A stretch of 64,000 nucleotides of DNA from positions 5,268,799 to 5,332,798 of the forward strand of contig NZ_KB905370.1 in assembly GCF_000378985.1 (NCBI RefSeq), in the 5' to 3' direction. This stretch comes from Ensifer sp. BR816 (GTDB taxonomy: Bacteria; Pseudomonadota; Alphaproteobacteria; Rhizobiales; Rhizobiaceae). A program made the position numbers and the translations under genes. Positions 19,758 to 27,818 of this stretch are shown here, one piece after another. How positions within the stretch are numbered: position 1 is the stretch's first letter; each line of letters begins with the position of its first letter. The notes under the pieces were generated by a model, which was given only the letters and a program-made list of their open reading frames with translations, was not told the origin of the DNA and did not search any database.

Positions 19758-21047
19758 CTATTGGTCGCGGCGGCGCTGGCCGAAGGTGTAGCCGGTTTCG
19801 ACGCTGGTCTTGCCGAATTTGTCGCGCAGCTTGTTGATCGCCTCCTCGGCGGCGGCCCGCCTGGTGGCCTGAGGATCGACGAGATCCGGCGGATCGGCAA
19901 GACCGGGCCGGGCGAGATCGCTGACGCCGATGCCGATCAGCCGGTATTTCGTGCCGTCGACTTCCTTGTCGAGCAGTTGAAGGCCGATGCGAAAGATCCG
20001 GTCGGCAAGGCGGGTCGGACTTTCGAGCCGGCGATTACGGGTGCGGAGCTTGAAGTCCGCGGTCTTGAGCTTCAAGACCACGGTCTGGCCGGCAAGGTCG
20101 GACTTGCGCAACCGCAGCGCGACCTGCTCGCTCAAGTGCCTGAGATGCGGCACGAGCTCGTCCGGGCGGGACAGGTCGTCGTTGAAAGTCGTCTCCGAGG
20201 AGACGCTCTTCGCCTCACCGTCGGTCTCGACGGTGCGCTCGTCCTGGCCGCGCGACAGGCGAAACAGCCTTTGACCCATCGAGCCATAGCGGCGCATGAG
20301 ATCGGCTTCGTCCATCGTCTGCAATTGGCCGATGGTGCGGATTCCGTCGCGCTCCAGCGTCGCGGCAAAGGCCTTGCCGACGCCCCAGATCAGCGTGACC
20401 GGGCGCTCCTTCAGGAAATCGACCGCCTCGGCCTGGCCGATGACGGAGAACCCGCGCGGCTTCTGCAGGTCGGACGCGACCTTGGCAAGGAACTTGCAAT
20501 AGGAAAGCCCGACGGAGACGGTGATGCCGACCTCCTGCTCGATCCGCCTCGCAAAGCGCGCCAGCGTGCGGGCGGGGGGATCCTGATGCAGCCGCTCGGT
20601 GCCGTTCAGGTCCAGGAAGGCCTCGTCGATCGAGAGCGGCTGCACGAGCGGCGTCAGTTCGAGCATCATCGCCCTGACCTCGCGCCCGACGCGCACGTAT
20701 TTCTCCATGTTCGGCCTGATCACCACCGCCTGCGGGCAGGCTTCCAGCGCCTTGAACATCGGCATGGCCGAGCGGACGCCGTGAATGCGGGCGATATAAC
20801 AGGCGGTCGAGACGACGCCGCGCTTGCCGCCGCCGATGATCACTGGCTTGTCGGCAAGTTCCGGATTGTCGCGCTTCTCGATCGATGCATAGAAGGCGTC
20901 GCAATCGATATGTGCCAAGGTCAGCCGATAGAGCTCGGAGTGGCTGAGAAGCCGCGGGCTGCCGCAGGCCACGCACCGTCGCGCCGGCGCGGCCAGTTCC
21001 TTGAGGCAGTCTCGGCAGAAGCCGGAAAACGGTGCAGCGCTGGTCAT
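19758..21047 (-). CDS. dinB: DNA polymerase IV with N-terminal Cys4 motif
   Basis: DinB is a Y-family translesion polymerase. The 429 residues include catalytic Asp 48 in [16 protein letters not shown] and Asp 141-Glu 142 in [10 protein letters not shown], then thumb and little-finger domains. Before the polymerase is a small Cys4 module (Cys 11, 14, 25 and 28; CRDC...CVAC), absent from E. coli DinB. A LexA box (21052-21066) ends four bases before the start codon, so transcription must begin in or very near the operator. ATG 21047 was chosen because the Cys4 module follows directly. Confidence 0.94.
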   Translation of the reverse strand: MTSAAPFSGFCRDCLKELAAPARRCVACGSPRLLSHSELYRLTLAHIDCDAFYASIEKRDNPELADKPVIIGGGKRGVVSTACYIARIHGVRSAMPMFKALEACPQAVVIRPNMEKYVRVGREVRAMMLELTPLVQPLSIDEAFLDLNGTERLHQDPPARTLARFARRIEQEVGITVSVGLSYCKFLAKVASDLQKPRGFSVIGQAEAVDFLKERPVTLIWGVGKAFAATLERDGIRTIGQLQTMDEADLMRRYGSMGQRLFRLSRGQDERTVETDGEAKSVSSETTFNDDLSRPDELVPHLRHLSEQVALRLRKSDLAGQTVVLKLKTADFKLRTRNRRLESPTRLADRIFRIGLQLLDKEVDGTKYRLIGIGVSDLARPGLADPPDLVDPQATRRAAAEEAINKLRDKFGKTSVETGYTFGQRRRDQ

Positions 21048-21051
21048 GGAA

Positions 21052-21066
21052 GAACAAATGTTGAAC
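21052..21066. promoter_or_regulatory. LexA operator (SOS box) between dinB and an acetyltransferase
   Basis: The sequence reads GAAC, AAATGTT, GAAC, a perfect GAAC-N7-GAAC site. It touches the dinB start region on the minus strand and lies 57 bases before the GTG of the divergent acetyltransferase gene, so it could repress both. Confidence 0.85.
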
Positions 21067-21122
21067 GCGGTGACTTTACGCTCTACCCTAGTGAGTCTCA
21101 AGGCGGCGGTTGGGAGGCCGTA

Positions 21123-21710
21123 GTGGATATCGCCCTGCAATTTGCGCCGGTGACAAGCGATCTCTGGCCGGATTTCGAGATGCTCTTTGGGCCGAAGGGC
21201 GCCTATTGCGGCTGTTGGTGCACCGCCCTGCGTCTACCCTATAAAATTCGCGGCAACATGTCGGCCGAGGAGCGCAGGGCGTCCATTCGGGCGCGCATCG
21301 AAGCCGGCCCGCCGCCGGGCATTCTCGGCTATTGCGAGGGAAGGCCGGCCGCCTGGGTCCAGGTCGGGCCTCGTTACGATGTGCCGCAATTCAATTCGCC
21401 GCGCACGTGTTCGCGGCCCCTGGAAGATCGCGAGGCGGAGGACGCGAACGTCTGGGCGGTGAGCTGCTTCTTCCTTTCATCGCCCCTGCGCGGCAAGGGA
21501 CTGAGCCACCAAATGCTCGCCGCGGCGATTGACCATGCGCGGGCGGGCGACGCGCACTACCTCGATGCCTGTCCGATCGACCACACCAAGCAGCCGAAAT
21601 CGGTCGCGCTCTATATTGGATCGACGTCGATTTTCGATGCCGCCGGCTTTGAGATGGTTGCCCGCCGTAAGGATGGAAGACCGCTGATGCGACTGGACCT
21701 GAGGCAATGA
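21123..21710 (+). CDS. GNAT-family N-acetyltransferase
   Basis: This 195-residue protein looks like a GNAT acetyltransferase. The acetyl-CoA-binding stretch [18 protein letters not shown] fits the R/Q-x-x-G-x-G/A pattern. An unusual Cys-rich N-terminal segment [11 protein letters not shown] precedes it. The substrate is unknown. The start is GTG 21123 (MDIALQF), 56 bases from the SOS box shared with divergent dinB. The frame is open much further upstream, but that part is antisense to dinB. Confidence 0.8.
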   Translation: MDIALQFAPVTSDLWPDFEMLFGPKGAYCGCWCTALRLPYKIRGNMSAEERRASIRARIEAGPPPGILGYCEGRPAAWVQVGPRYDVPQFNSPRTCSRPLEDREAEDANVWAVSCFFLSSPLRGKGLSHQMLAAAIDHARAGDAHYLDACPIDHTKQPKSVALYIGSTSIFDAAGFEMVARRKDGRPLMRLDLRQ

Positions 21711-21760
21711 CGATGCGTCTCAAAATTCTGCCGGCCTGTGGAGCGCCGCCCCAGCTTGCT

Positions 21761-22414
21761 TCAGCCGCCCGTCGTCGCGTCCCAGTGGGCGCGGATCAGG
21801 TCTGCCGCTACGCCCCAATCCGCGGCGACGTGGATGCCGGCAGCCGGCGTCGGGGCGAGGGCGCGAAACTCCACGTTCGCCATCAGATTGATCAGGAAGG
21901 AGGAGGGCGCGTGCTCCTGCACGGAATGGAGGTTGCGCAGGATATCGTCGATGAAGACGAGCGGAAGGTGGCGCTCCCCGTGCAGGTCCTTAACGAGCGG
22001 TCCCTTCGGTTCCTCGGAGGCAAGCAGTGGATAGGGAAGGCCGAGGGCGCTGAGCAAGGCCGTGCGCAGCGGCGCATGACGCGGCGGCATCGCCGTCAGG
22101 AAAACGATGTCGGCCTCATCCGAAAGCGCCGTGAGCGTCTCGACGGCCAGCGCAGCCGGCGTCTGCCATTGATCCTGCACGGTGAAGAAGGCTTCGAGCA
22201 GCGCTTCCGCCGTCGCTTCGCTGACCGGATCGCCGCTCCGCCGGTCGATGATGTTGCCGGCAAGGCGAAAGGAGCGCGGGAGCAAGACGTGCTCGCGGGC
22301 TTCCAGGAATGCCATGAACGGAGAGAGGAATTCGAGCACGACCTCGTCGACGTCGGTGACGATCAGCGGGCGCGGCTTAAGAGGCACGTCGCCAGGGGCG
22401 GCGAAGACAGGCAT
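21761..22414 (-). CDS. HAD-superfamily hydrolase-like protein
   Basis: The 217 residues open with LIVTDVDEVVLEFLSPFMAF, a HAD motif I of the form DxDxx. Motif II is visible as VFLTAMPP, and LVFIDDILRNLHSV near residue 150 provides the acidic motif IV. The overall plan suggests a phosphatase or dehalogenase-like hydrolase of unknown substrate. It ends the unit DUF3572-HAD on the minus strand, with two bases between the genes, so they are probably co-transcribed. Confidence 0.75.
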   Translation of the reverse strand: MPVFAAPGDVPLKPRPLIVTDVDEVVLEFLSPFMAFLEAREHVLLPRSFRLAGNIIDRRSGDPVSEATAEALLEAFFTVQDQWQTPAALAVETLTALSDEADIVFLTAMPPRHAPLRTALLSALGLPYPLLASEEPKGPLVKDLHGERHLPLVFIDDILRNLHSVQEHAPSSFLINLMANVEFRALAPTPAAGIHVAADWGVAADLIRAHWDATTGG

Positions 22415-22416
22415 GG

Positions 22417-22686
22417 TCAGTCCTCGAAGTTCGCAGGACCGGAAAATGCCTGGTGCGCCCCGACGACGTCCTCCGGCGCGGTCTGCGTCGCTGTGCAGAA
22501 GGCGATCAAAGTCGGCTCGTGGTCCATCAGAAATGCGACGAGCCCGCCCATGAAGCCCGGCTCCCCGATAGCCGTGCGCAGCGAAGTCGGGTCGGTGCCG
22601 GTGAGTGCCAGGAAACGGGATAGGAGTTCCGGCTCGCCCGCGAGCCAGCCGAGGATCGCGATCGCCGTTTCGTCAGCGCTCTTCAT
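22417..22686 (-). CDS. DUF3572 family protein
   Basis: This 89-residue soluble protein matches my memory of DUF3572 from [23 protein letters not shown] and the C-terminal HEPTLIAFC region. Its function is unknown. It is divergent from divK (157 bases between starts) and just upstream of the HAD-like gene. The conserved position beside divK-pleD suggests only a shared neighbourhood, not a shown role. Confidence 0.8.
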   Translation of the reverse strand: MKSADETAIAILGWLAGEPELLSRFLALTGTDPTSLRTAIGEPGFMGGLVAFLMDHEPTLIAFCTATQTAPEDVVGAHQAFSGPANFED

Positions 22687-22842
22687 GCTCTTGAATCTCT
22701 TCTCATATGGCCGCTGGAGTTACCTCTTTTTCAACCAAATATCGCTAATCTTGCGACCGAGGAAATGGGTCGAGTCACCGTTTGTGAAGCTTATATCTCT
22801 CCAGGGGACTTGCAAGGCGGCGACAGACAGCAAGGGATCGAC

Positions 22843-23214
22843 ATGCCCAAACAGGTGATGATTGTTGAGGATAACGAGCTGAACATGAAGCTCTTCCGCG
22901 ACCTGATTGAGGCTTCCGGTTATGCGACGATCCAGACGCGCAACGGCATGGAAGCGCTCGAACTGGCGCGCAAGCACAGGCCCGACCTTATTCTCATGGA
23001 CATCCAGTTGCCGGAGGTGTCCGGCCTTGAAGTGACGAAATGGCTCAAGGAAGACGACGAACTGCACGTCATTCCGGTCATCGCCGTAACCGCCTTCGCC
23101 ATGAAGGGCGACGAGGAACGCATTCGCCAGGGCGGTTGCGAAGCCTATGTTTCCAAACCGATTTCCGTTCCAAAATTCATTGAAACGATCAAGACCTACC
23201 TAGGTGATGCCTGA
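22843..23214 (+). CDS. divK: cell-cycle response regulator DivK
   Basis: DivK is a single-domain receiver that links the PleC/DivJ kinases to the CtrA pathway controlling asymmetric division in alphaproteobacteria. The 123 residues carry the acidic pair in [16 protein letters not shown], phosphorylation site Asp 53 in [15 protein letters not shown], the threonine in VTAFAMKGD and the lysine in [12 protein letters not shown] 22843 gives the family length. pleD begins 17 bases after the stop. Confidence 0.97.
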   Translation: MPKQVMIVEDNELNMKLFRDLIEASGYATIQTRNGMEALELARKHRPDLILMDIQLPEVSGLEVTKWLKEDDELHVIPVIAVTAFAMKGDEERIRQGGCEAYVSKPISVPKFIETIKTYLGDA

Positions 23215-23231
23215 TTGCCGGGAAAGATGAT

Positions 23232-24599
23232 ATGACTGCGCGCATCCTCGTTGTCGATGACGTACCAGCCAATGTGAAGCTTCTGGAGGCGCGGCTGGTC
23301 GCCGAGTATTTCGATGTCCTGACGGCCGGCGACGGACGCTCGGCATTGGCGGTCTGCGAGAACACGCCGGTCGATCTTGTCCTCCTCGACATCATGATGC
23401 CCGACATGGATGGCTTCGAGGTCTGCGAGAGATTGAAGTCGAACAGCCGCACCGCCCATATCCCGGTGGTTATGGTGACGGCGCTCGACCAGCCATCCGA
23501 TCGCGTGCGCGGCCTGAAGGCCGGTGCAGACGATTTCCTCACCAAGCCGGTCAACGATCTCCAATTGATGTCGCGGGTAAAGAGCCTTGTGCGGCTGAAG
23601 AATGTGAGCGACGAATTGCGCCTCAGGGCACAGACGGCTCAGACAATCGGTCTGCAGGAGCTTGCCCGCGCGGACCGGCCCGACGAACCCGGCAATGTCC
23701 TCCTCGTCGACGGCCGGGCCTCGTCGCAGGAGCGGCTCCAGCGCGCACTGAAGCCGATCGCCGACGTCTCGGTTATCTCCGATCCCCAGGCCGCCCTGTT
23801 CGAGGCGGCCGAGAACATGTTCGATCTGGTGATCGTCAACGCGAATTTCGACGACTACGATCCGCTTCGCCTCTGCTCGCAACTCCGCTCGCTCGAGAGG
23901 ACGCGCTTCATCCCGATCCTGCTCGTCACCGAGCAGGGCAGCGAAGAGATGATCGTTCGTGCGCTTGAGCTGGGCGTGACGGACTACATCATGCGCCCGG
24001 TCGATCCCAACGAACTGGTGGCGCGCTCTCTGACGCAGATCCGTCGCAAGCACTGCAATGACCGGCTGCGCGCCAGCGTCCAGCACACGATCGAATTGGC
24101 GATCACCGACGACCTGACCGGCCTTCACAATCGCCGCTACCTCGACAGCCACCTGAAGCTCCTGATCGATCGAGCGAGCGCGCGCGGCCGGCCGCTTTCG
24201 ATCTGCATCACCGATATCGATCGCTTCAAGCTGGTGAACGACACCTATGGGCACGATGCAGGTGACGAGGTTCTGCGCGAATTTGCCAATCGCGTCCGCG
24301 CCACCGTGCGCGGCGCCGATCTCGCCTGCCGATTCGGCGGCGAGGAGTTCGTGATCGTCATGCCGGACACGACGCCCGAAATGGCGACGATCGTTGCCGA
24401 ACGACTACGATTGATGGTTGAGGGACGCGCGTTCGGGATATCGCAGGGAGAAACGGTCCTCAGCGTCACGGCATCGCTCGGAATCGCGACCTTGCGGCCG
24501 CAGGACGATACGGCCGAGGCCCTGCTGAAGCGCGCCGACAGCGCCCTGTACCAGGCAAAGAACAACGGGCGCAACCGGGTGGTCGCGGCGGCTGCGTAA
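23232..24599 (+). CDS. pleD: diguanylate cyclase response regulator PleD
   Basis: PleD makes cyclic di-GMP when phosphorylated and directs the polar development programme. The 455 residues hold a first receiver domain (phosphosite in LVLLDIMMPDMDGFE), a second degenerate receiver (LVIVNANFDDYDP), and a GGDEF domain with active-site GGEEF at 369-373. The product-inhibition I-site RGAD lies five residues before it (360-363). It is co-oriented with divK, as in other alphaproteobacteria. Confidence 0.97.
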   Translation: MTARILVVDDVPANVKLLEARLVAEYFDVLTAGDGRSALAVCENTPVDLVLLDIMMPDMDGFEVCERLKSNSRTAHIPVVMVTALDQPSDRVRGLKAGADDFLTKPVNDLQLMSRVKSLVRLKNVSDELRLRAQTAQTIGLQELARADRPDEPGNVLLVDGRASSQERLQRALKPIADVSVISDPQAALFEAAENMFDLVIVNANFDDYDPLRLCSQLRSLERTRFIPILLVTEQGSEEMIVRALELGVTDYIMRPVDPNELVARSLTQIRRKHCNDRLRASVQHTIELAITDDLTGLHNRRYLDSHLKLLIDRASARGRPLSICITDIDRFKLVNDTYGHDAGDEVLREFANRVRATVRGADLACRFGGEEFVIVMPDTTPEMATIVAERLRLMVEGRAFGISQGETVLSVTASLGIATLRPQDDTAEALLKRADSALYQAKNNGRNRVVAAAA

Positions 24600-24888
24600 G
24601 TCGAATTGGCAAGCAACGCTTGCGGGCGGTCTCGCACCTCGCCATTCGGCGTAGACGAGACCGGAACATACGCCCGAACGCACTTGCCAACTTACTTATA
24701 AGTTGTATCTTTTGCCGCATCGCTGATGCTGGGGCAAGCATTTCCAAAGAGCGGCCGGTTCGGATTTGTCCGAATACGAGACAGAATTAACCAAACGCCG
24801 AGCAACGCGCCCCGGCGATTAAGAATTCGTTGATTTTTTTTTATTTTCAAGCAATGCTGATATTAAGGAAGTGTGACTTCCACGATCG

Positions 24889-25036
24889 ATCGGTTACCCC
24901 ATGATGCTCAGGTCCGCCGCATCTCCTGGGTCGTGGGGTCGGTCGGCTGGATTCCGACATCCGCGGATTCCTCGTGCCGCAGTCGGGGCCAGCCGACCCC
25001 CTTTCGAGACGCCGCTTCGAAAGAGGCGGCGTTTTT
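24889..25036 (+). ncRNA. structured small RNA between pleD and rpmG (alpha-r9-like)
   Basis: This stretch of about 148 bases folds into three elements. A 5' hairpin is closed by CCCCATGA (24897) with TCGTGGGG (24931), with an inner CTCAGG/CCTGGG helix. A central arm has a perfect 10-base-pair helix (24941-24950 with 24989-24998). The last is an intrinsic terminator (ACGCCGC/GCGGCGT then TTTTT, 25009-25036). I recall that the alpha-r9 (Smr9C) small RNA of S. meliloti is about this long and lies between pleD and rpmG, but that link is from memory. The 5' end is approximate; no clear promoter was found. Confidence 0.7.
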
Positions 25037-25100
25037 CGTTTCCGGTCTATGGCGCCGCGTGTCGCGGTAGGGACGAGCGCCGCAGCGACAGCAAGCCCCA

Positions 25101-25132
25101 AAGAAAAAGCGCCGAACCTTGCGGCCGGCGCT
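25101..25132 (-). terminator. rpmG intrinsic terminator
   Basis: Read on the minus strand, the stem AGCGCCG/CGGCGCT encloses an 11-base loop and is followed by TTTTTCTTT. It lies 24 bases after the rpmG stop and faces the small-RNA terminator from the other side. Confidence 0.8.
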
Positions 25133-25156
25133 CGTCGGTCGAACCGAAGCGTGATC

Positions 25157-25324
25157 TTACTTGATCTTCGTTTCCTTGAATTCGACGTGCTTCTTGACGA
25201 CCGGATCGTACTTCGTCTTGGTCATCTTTTCCGTCATCGTGCGGCTGTTCTTGGTCGTGACGTAGAAATAGCCCGTGTCGGCCGTCGACAGTAGCTTGAT
25301 CTTGATGGTGGTAGCTTTCGCCAT
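25157..25324 (-). CDS. rpmG: 50S ribosomal protein L33
   Basis: This 55-residue protein begins [18 protein letters not shown] and continues with [16 protein letters not shown], the L33 signature, ending in a lysine-rich tail (VEFKETKIK). It is a normal-length L33 of the type without zinc-binding cysteines. It stands last in a long minus-strand series, with its own candidate promoter at 25396-25424 and terminator at 25101-25132, which suggests independent strong expression. Confidence 0.96.
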   Translation of the reverse strand: MAKATTIKIKLLSTADTGYFYVTTKNSRTMTEKMTKTKYDPVVKKHVEFKETKIK

Positions 25325-25395
25325 GGTCGTCCTGCCTTTATAGAAAAATGAAAGCCGTGGACAACCGGTTGCGGGCCACGGTCAAGGTTGGCGCG

Positions 25396-25424
25396 AAACT
25401 ACAAATCGCGGTCGAAAAGTCAAG
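25396..25424 (-). promoter_or_regulatory. candidate rpmG promoter
   Basis: On the minus strand CTTGAC (25424-25419) and TAGTTT (25401-25396) are separated by exactly 17 bases, close to the rhizobial housekeeping consensus. Transcription would start near 25389, giving rpmG a leader of about 65 bases. The -35 overlaps the end of the upstream transporter gene. Confidence 0.55.
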
Positions 25425-26604
25425 GCCGTTTTGGCTTCAAAACAATGCGGGCGAGCGAAAGCACGACATAAAGCCCGAAGAAGCCGGCAATCGCCCAGGC
25501 AAAGCCGTCGTTACCGGTAACATCCATGGCGGCGCCGATCACCTGCGGCCCGGCAACGGTGCCGACGGCGTAGGAGAAGACGAAGGCGGCATTGGCCGCC
25601 GCAAGGTCCGCGCCCTGCAGCCGGGAGCCGAGATGGCTGAGGCCGACGGTATAGAGGCCGGAGACGCATCCGCCCCAGAACAGCAGAACCAGCGCCATCA
25701 GAAACCAGCTTTCGACCAGCATCGGCAGGAACAGGGCGCCGATGAGGCCGATCAATGTCAGTGCCGACAGGATTGTCCGCCGATCCTTCACATGATCGGA
25801 GAGCATGCCGAGCGGGATCTGGAAGATGAAGTTGCCGACACCCATGACTGTCAGCAGCAGGGCCGCCTGTGATTCGGTGAAGCCGGCACGCGTTCCGAAA
25901 ATCGGGAAGAGCGAGAGACCGCCCGATTCGACCGCGCCGAAGATGAAGACGGCGGCCGTTGCCGTCGGCACGAGGAAGACATAGCGCATGAAGTGGCGGT
26001 CCGGCTTCTCGTCGAGGACCGGACTTTCGTCGCGTGCCAGATAGATCGGAATGGCTGCAAGCAGGATGACGCCGGCGCCGACTGCGAAGGGCAGGATGCC
26101 CTCGCTGCCCAAAATCGAGAAGAGAAGGGGGCCGCTGGCGAAGCCGAGCGACAGGACCGTGCCATAGATGCCGAGCACGAAGCCGCGCCTGTTCGGCGGC
26201 GCCGTCGCATTGATCCAGAACTCCGAGAGAATGAACAGCACCGTGATGGCGCCGTGGAAAACGATTCGGAGTGGGAACCAGAGCCAGAAGTTGGTGATGT
26301 AGTAGAAGCCGAGCGCGCTCACCGCAGAGAAGACGATCGCGAGCAACATGGTGGGTGCAACGCCATGGCGGTGCGCGAACTTCGTCGTGAACGGGGCCGC
26401 CGCCATCGAAGCAAGCCCCGCCATCGCCGAGTTGAGGCCGATCAGCGTCGAAGAAATTCCGCGCTTCTCCATGATGATGCTGAGCAGCGGAAGGCCGAGG
26501 CCGATGGCGATGCCCACCGCCGTGATCGAGGCGACCGCAGCGATCAGCGAAGGCCAGTGAATTTCGTCAACCGGCGCGGAAGTGCCGGACTGCGGCTTCG
26601 ACAT
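25420..26604 (-). CDS. MFS transporter
   Basis: A 394-residue inner-membrane protein with about 12 helices belongs to the major facilitator superfamily. The loop between helices 2 and 3 reads KFAHRHGV and the equivalent loop in the second half is MLSDHVKDRRTI, both standard MFS loop patterns. The overall layout resembles the YcaD/YfkF-like group of small drug- or metabolite-export carriers, but the substrate is unknown. It begins 12 bases after the NUDIX gene stop. Confidence 0.85.
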   Translation of the reverse strand: MSKPQSGTSAPVDEIHWPSLIAAVASITAVGIAIGLGLPLLSIIMEKRGISSTLIGLNSAMAGLASMAAAPFTTKFAHRHGVAPTMLLAIVFSAVSALGFYYITNFWLWFPLRIVFHGAITVLFILSEFWINATAPPNRRGFVLGIYGTVLSLGFASGPLLFSILGSEGILPFAVGAGVILLAAIPIYLARDESPVLDEKPDRHFMRYVFLVPTATAAVFIFGAVESGGLSLFPIFGTRAGFTESQAALLLTVMGVGNFIFQIPLGMLSDHVKDRRTILSALTLIGLIGALFLPMLVESWFLMALVLLFWGGCVSGLYTVGLSHLGSRLQGADLAAANAAFVFSYAVGTVAGPQVIGAAMDVTGNDGFAWAIAGFFGLYVVLSLARIVLKPKRP

Positions 26605-26616
26605 TCGGCAGGATCC

Positions 26617-27324
26617 CTAGAGAAGCGTGCGAAGAAAGCGCCCGCGGCGCGTGAAGTAGAACGGGATTGCCCGGTCATGAGGAAGCGAGGAATCCGCCTC
26701 GAGGCCGGCTCTCAGATCCGCCAGGATGATTGCGGTGATCTCCGGCACTTGGAGAGACGAGAAGTCATCGACATCGATCCACTGCAAATCCTGAAGCTCC
26801 CGGCTTTCCAGGACCTCGGACGGATCGATCTTGGCTTCATCCGCGAAGACCGCAAAGAAGCGCGTGTCGAACCGCCGCGCTTGTCCCGGCGGCGTGATGG
26901 CCCGCGCCATATAGCGCAAGTTTGTGAGATCGGGAAGAAAGGGAAGGGGAGCATCCAGCCGGCCGTGTTCCGCGCCGAGGCGGACACCTGCCTCTTCGAA
27001 GAGCTCTCGTGCTGCCGCCAGCGCCAGCGCCCGCGCCCGTGCGTCGGTGATGGGCCGTCCTTCGCTTCCTTTCAGGGCGTGCAGCACCGTCGGATTGAGA
27101 TCGCCGGAAAATCCCAGCCGATGGTCGGTCGGGTCGCGGCGGCCGCCTGGAAAGACATAGAGGTCCGGCATGAAGGCATGGGCGCTGTGGCGCCGTCCCA
27201 TCAGGACGCGTACTTCCGTGCCGGAGCGGTCGAGGAGCATGATCGATGCCGCGTCCCGCGGTCTGAGCGCCGACGTGCCGCCCCGCGGCTGGGGGCGGCT
27301 GCCGTTGCCTCGATCCGGCCTCAT
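26617..27324 (-). CDS. NUDIX hydrolase with split NUDIX box (NUDT19-like)
   Basis: The 235 residues contain YVFPGGRRDP near residue 60 and ARELFEEAGVRLG about 50 residues later. These are the two halves of the NUDIX box, split by an insertion, as in the NUDT19/NUDT7-like group that often acts on CoA derivatives. The substrate here is unproven. The start ATG overlaps the stop of the upstream DUF983 gene by ATGA, so the two are translationally coupled. Confidence 0.85.
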   Translation of the reverse strand: MRPDRGNGSRPQPRGGTSALRPRDAASIMLLDRSGTEVRVLMGRRHSAHAFMPDLYVFPGGRRDPTDHRLGFSGDLNPTVLHALKGSEGRPITDARARALALAAARELFEEAGVRLGAEHGRLDAPLPFLPDLTNLRYMARAITPPGQARRFDTRFFAVFADEAKIDPSEVLESRELQDLQWIDVDDFSSLQVPEITAIILADLRAGLEADSSLPHDRAIPFYFTRRGRFLRTLL

Positions 27325-27776
27325 GCCGACGGATCTCGCGGCGGCAGGATGTCTTCCGGCCGATCCTCGTGTCCACCGAAGCCGTGCATCTTCAAGGCCC
27401 ATTGCAGCCCGATGACCGCGCCCTTGACGGGCTGCATCAGGGCAAGCGCGCTGACGAGCGTCACCGGCGCCCAGAGCGCCAGATGCTGCCAGGTGGAGAG
27501 CGGTAGAACGAGATCCGTCATCATGTAGCCGCCGAGCACGGCATGGCCGACGATCGTCACGACGATATAGGGCGGAAAGTCGTCGGCGCGGTGATGGTCC
27601 ATGCGCTCGCCGCAGGTGGCGCAGGCATCCACCGATTTGACGAAGCCACGGAACAGTCGGCCGTTGCCGCAGGCGGGACATCTGCTCAGAAAGCCGCGCT
27701 TAACCGAGCGGCCGACCGGCCGTTCCTCATGCTGCGCGCTACCCAGCCGAAGCCTGTCCGTTGCCATTGCCGTCAT
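27321..27776 (-). CDS. DUF983 zinc-ribbon membrane protein
   Basis: The 151 residues begin with a soluble zinc-ribbon-like part (RCPACGNGRLFRGF and DACATCGERM, four cysteines), followed by two or three membrane helices (YIVVTIVGHAVLGGYMM and ALWAPVTLVSALALM). This is the DUF983 plan; function unknown. An AAGGA lies before ATG 27776. The stop overlaps the NUDIX gene start. Confidence 0.88.
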   Translation of the reverse strand: MTAMATDRLRLGSAQHEERPVGRSVKRGFLSRCPACGNGRLFRGFVKSVDACATCGERMDHHRADDFPPYIVVTIVGHAVLGGYMMTDLVLPLSTWQHLALWAPVTLVSALALMQPVKGAVIGLQWALKMHGFGGHEDRPEDILPPRDPSA

Positions 27777-27818
27777 CCCAAATCCTTCGTTGAACGGGGC
27801 CGAATCCGCTGCTGACAG

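Noticed and set aside
19710..21122. Upstream in-frame extension of the acetyltransferase gene
   Set aside because: The extension is antisense to dinB and composition-driven; the GTG at 21123 begins the GNAT-like part.
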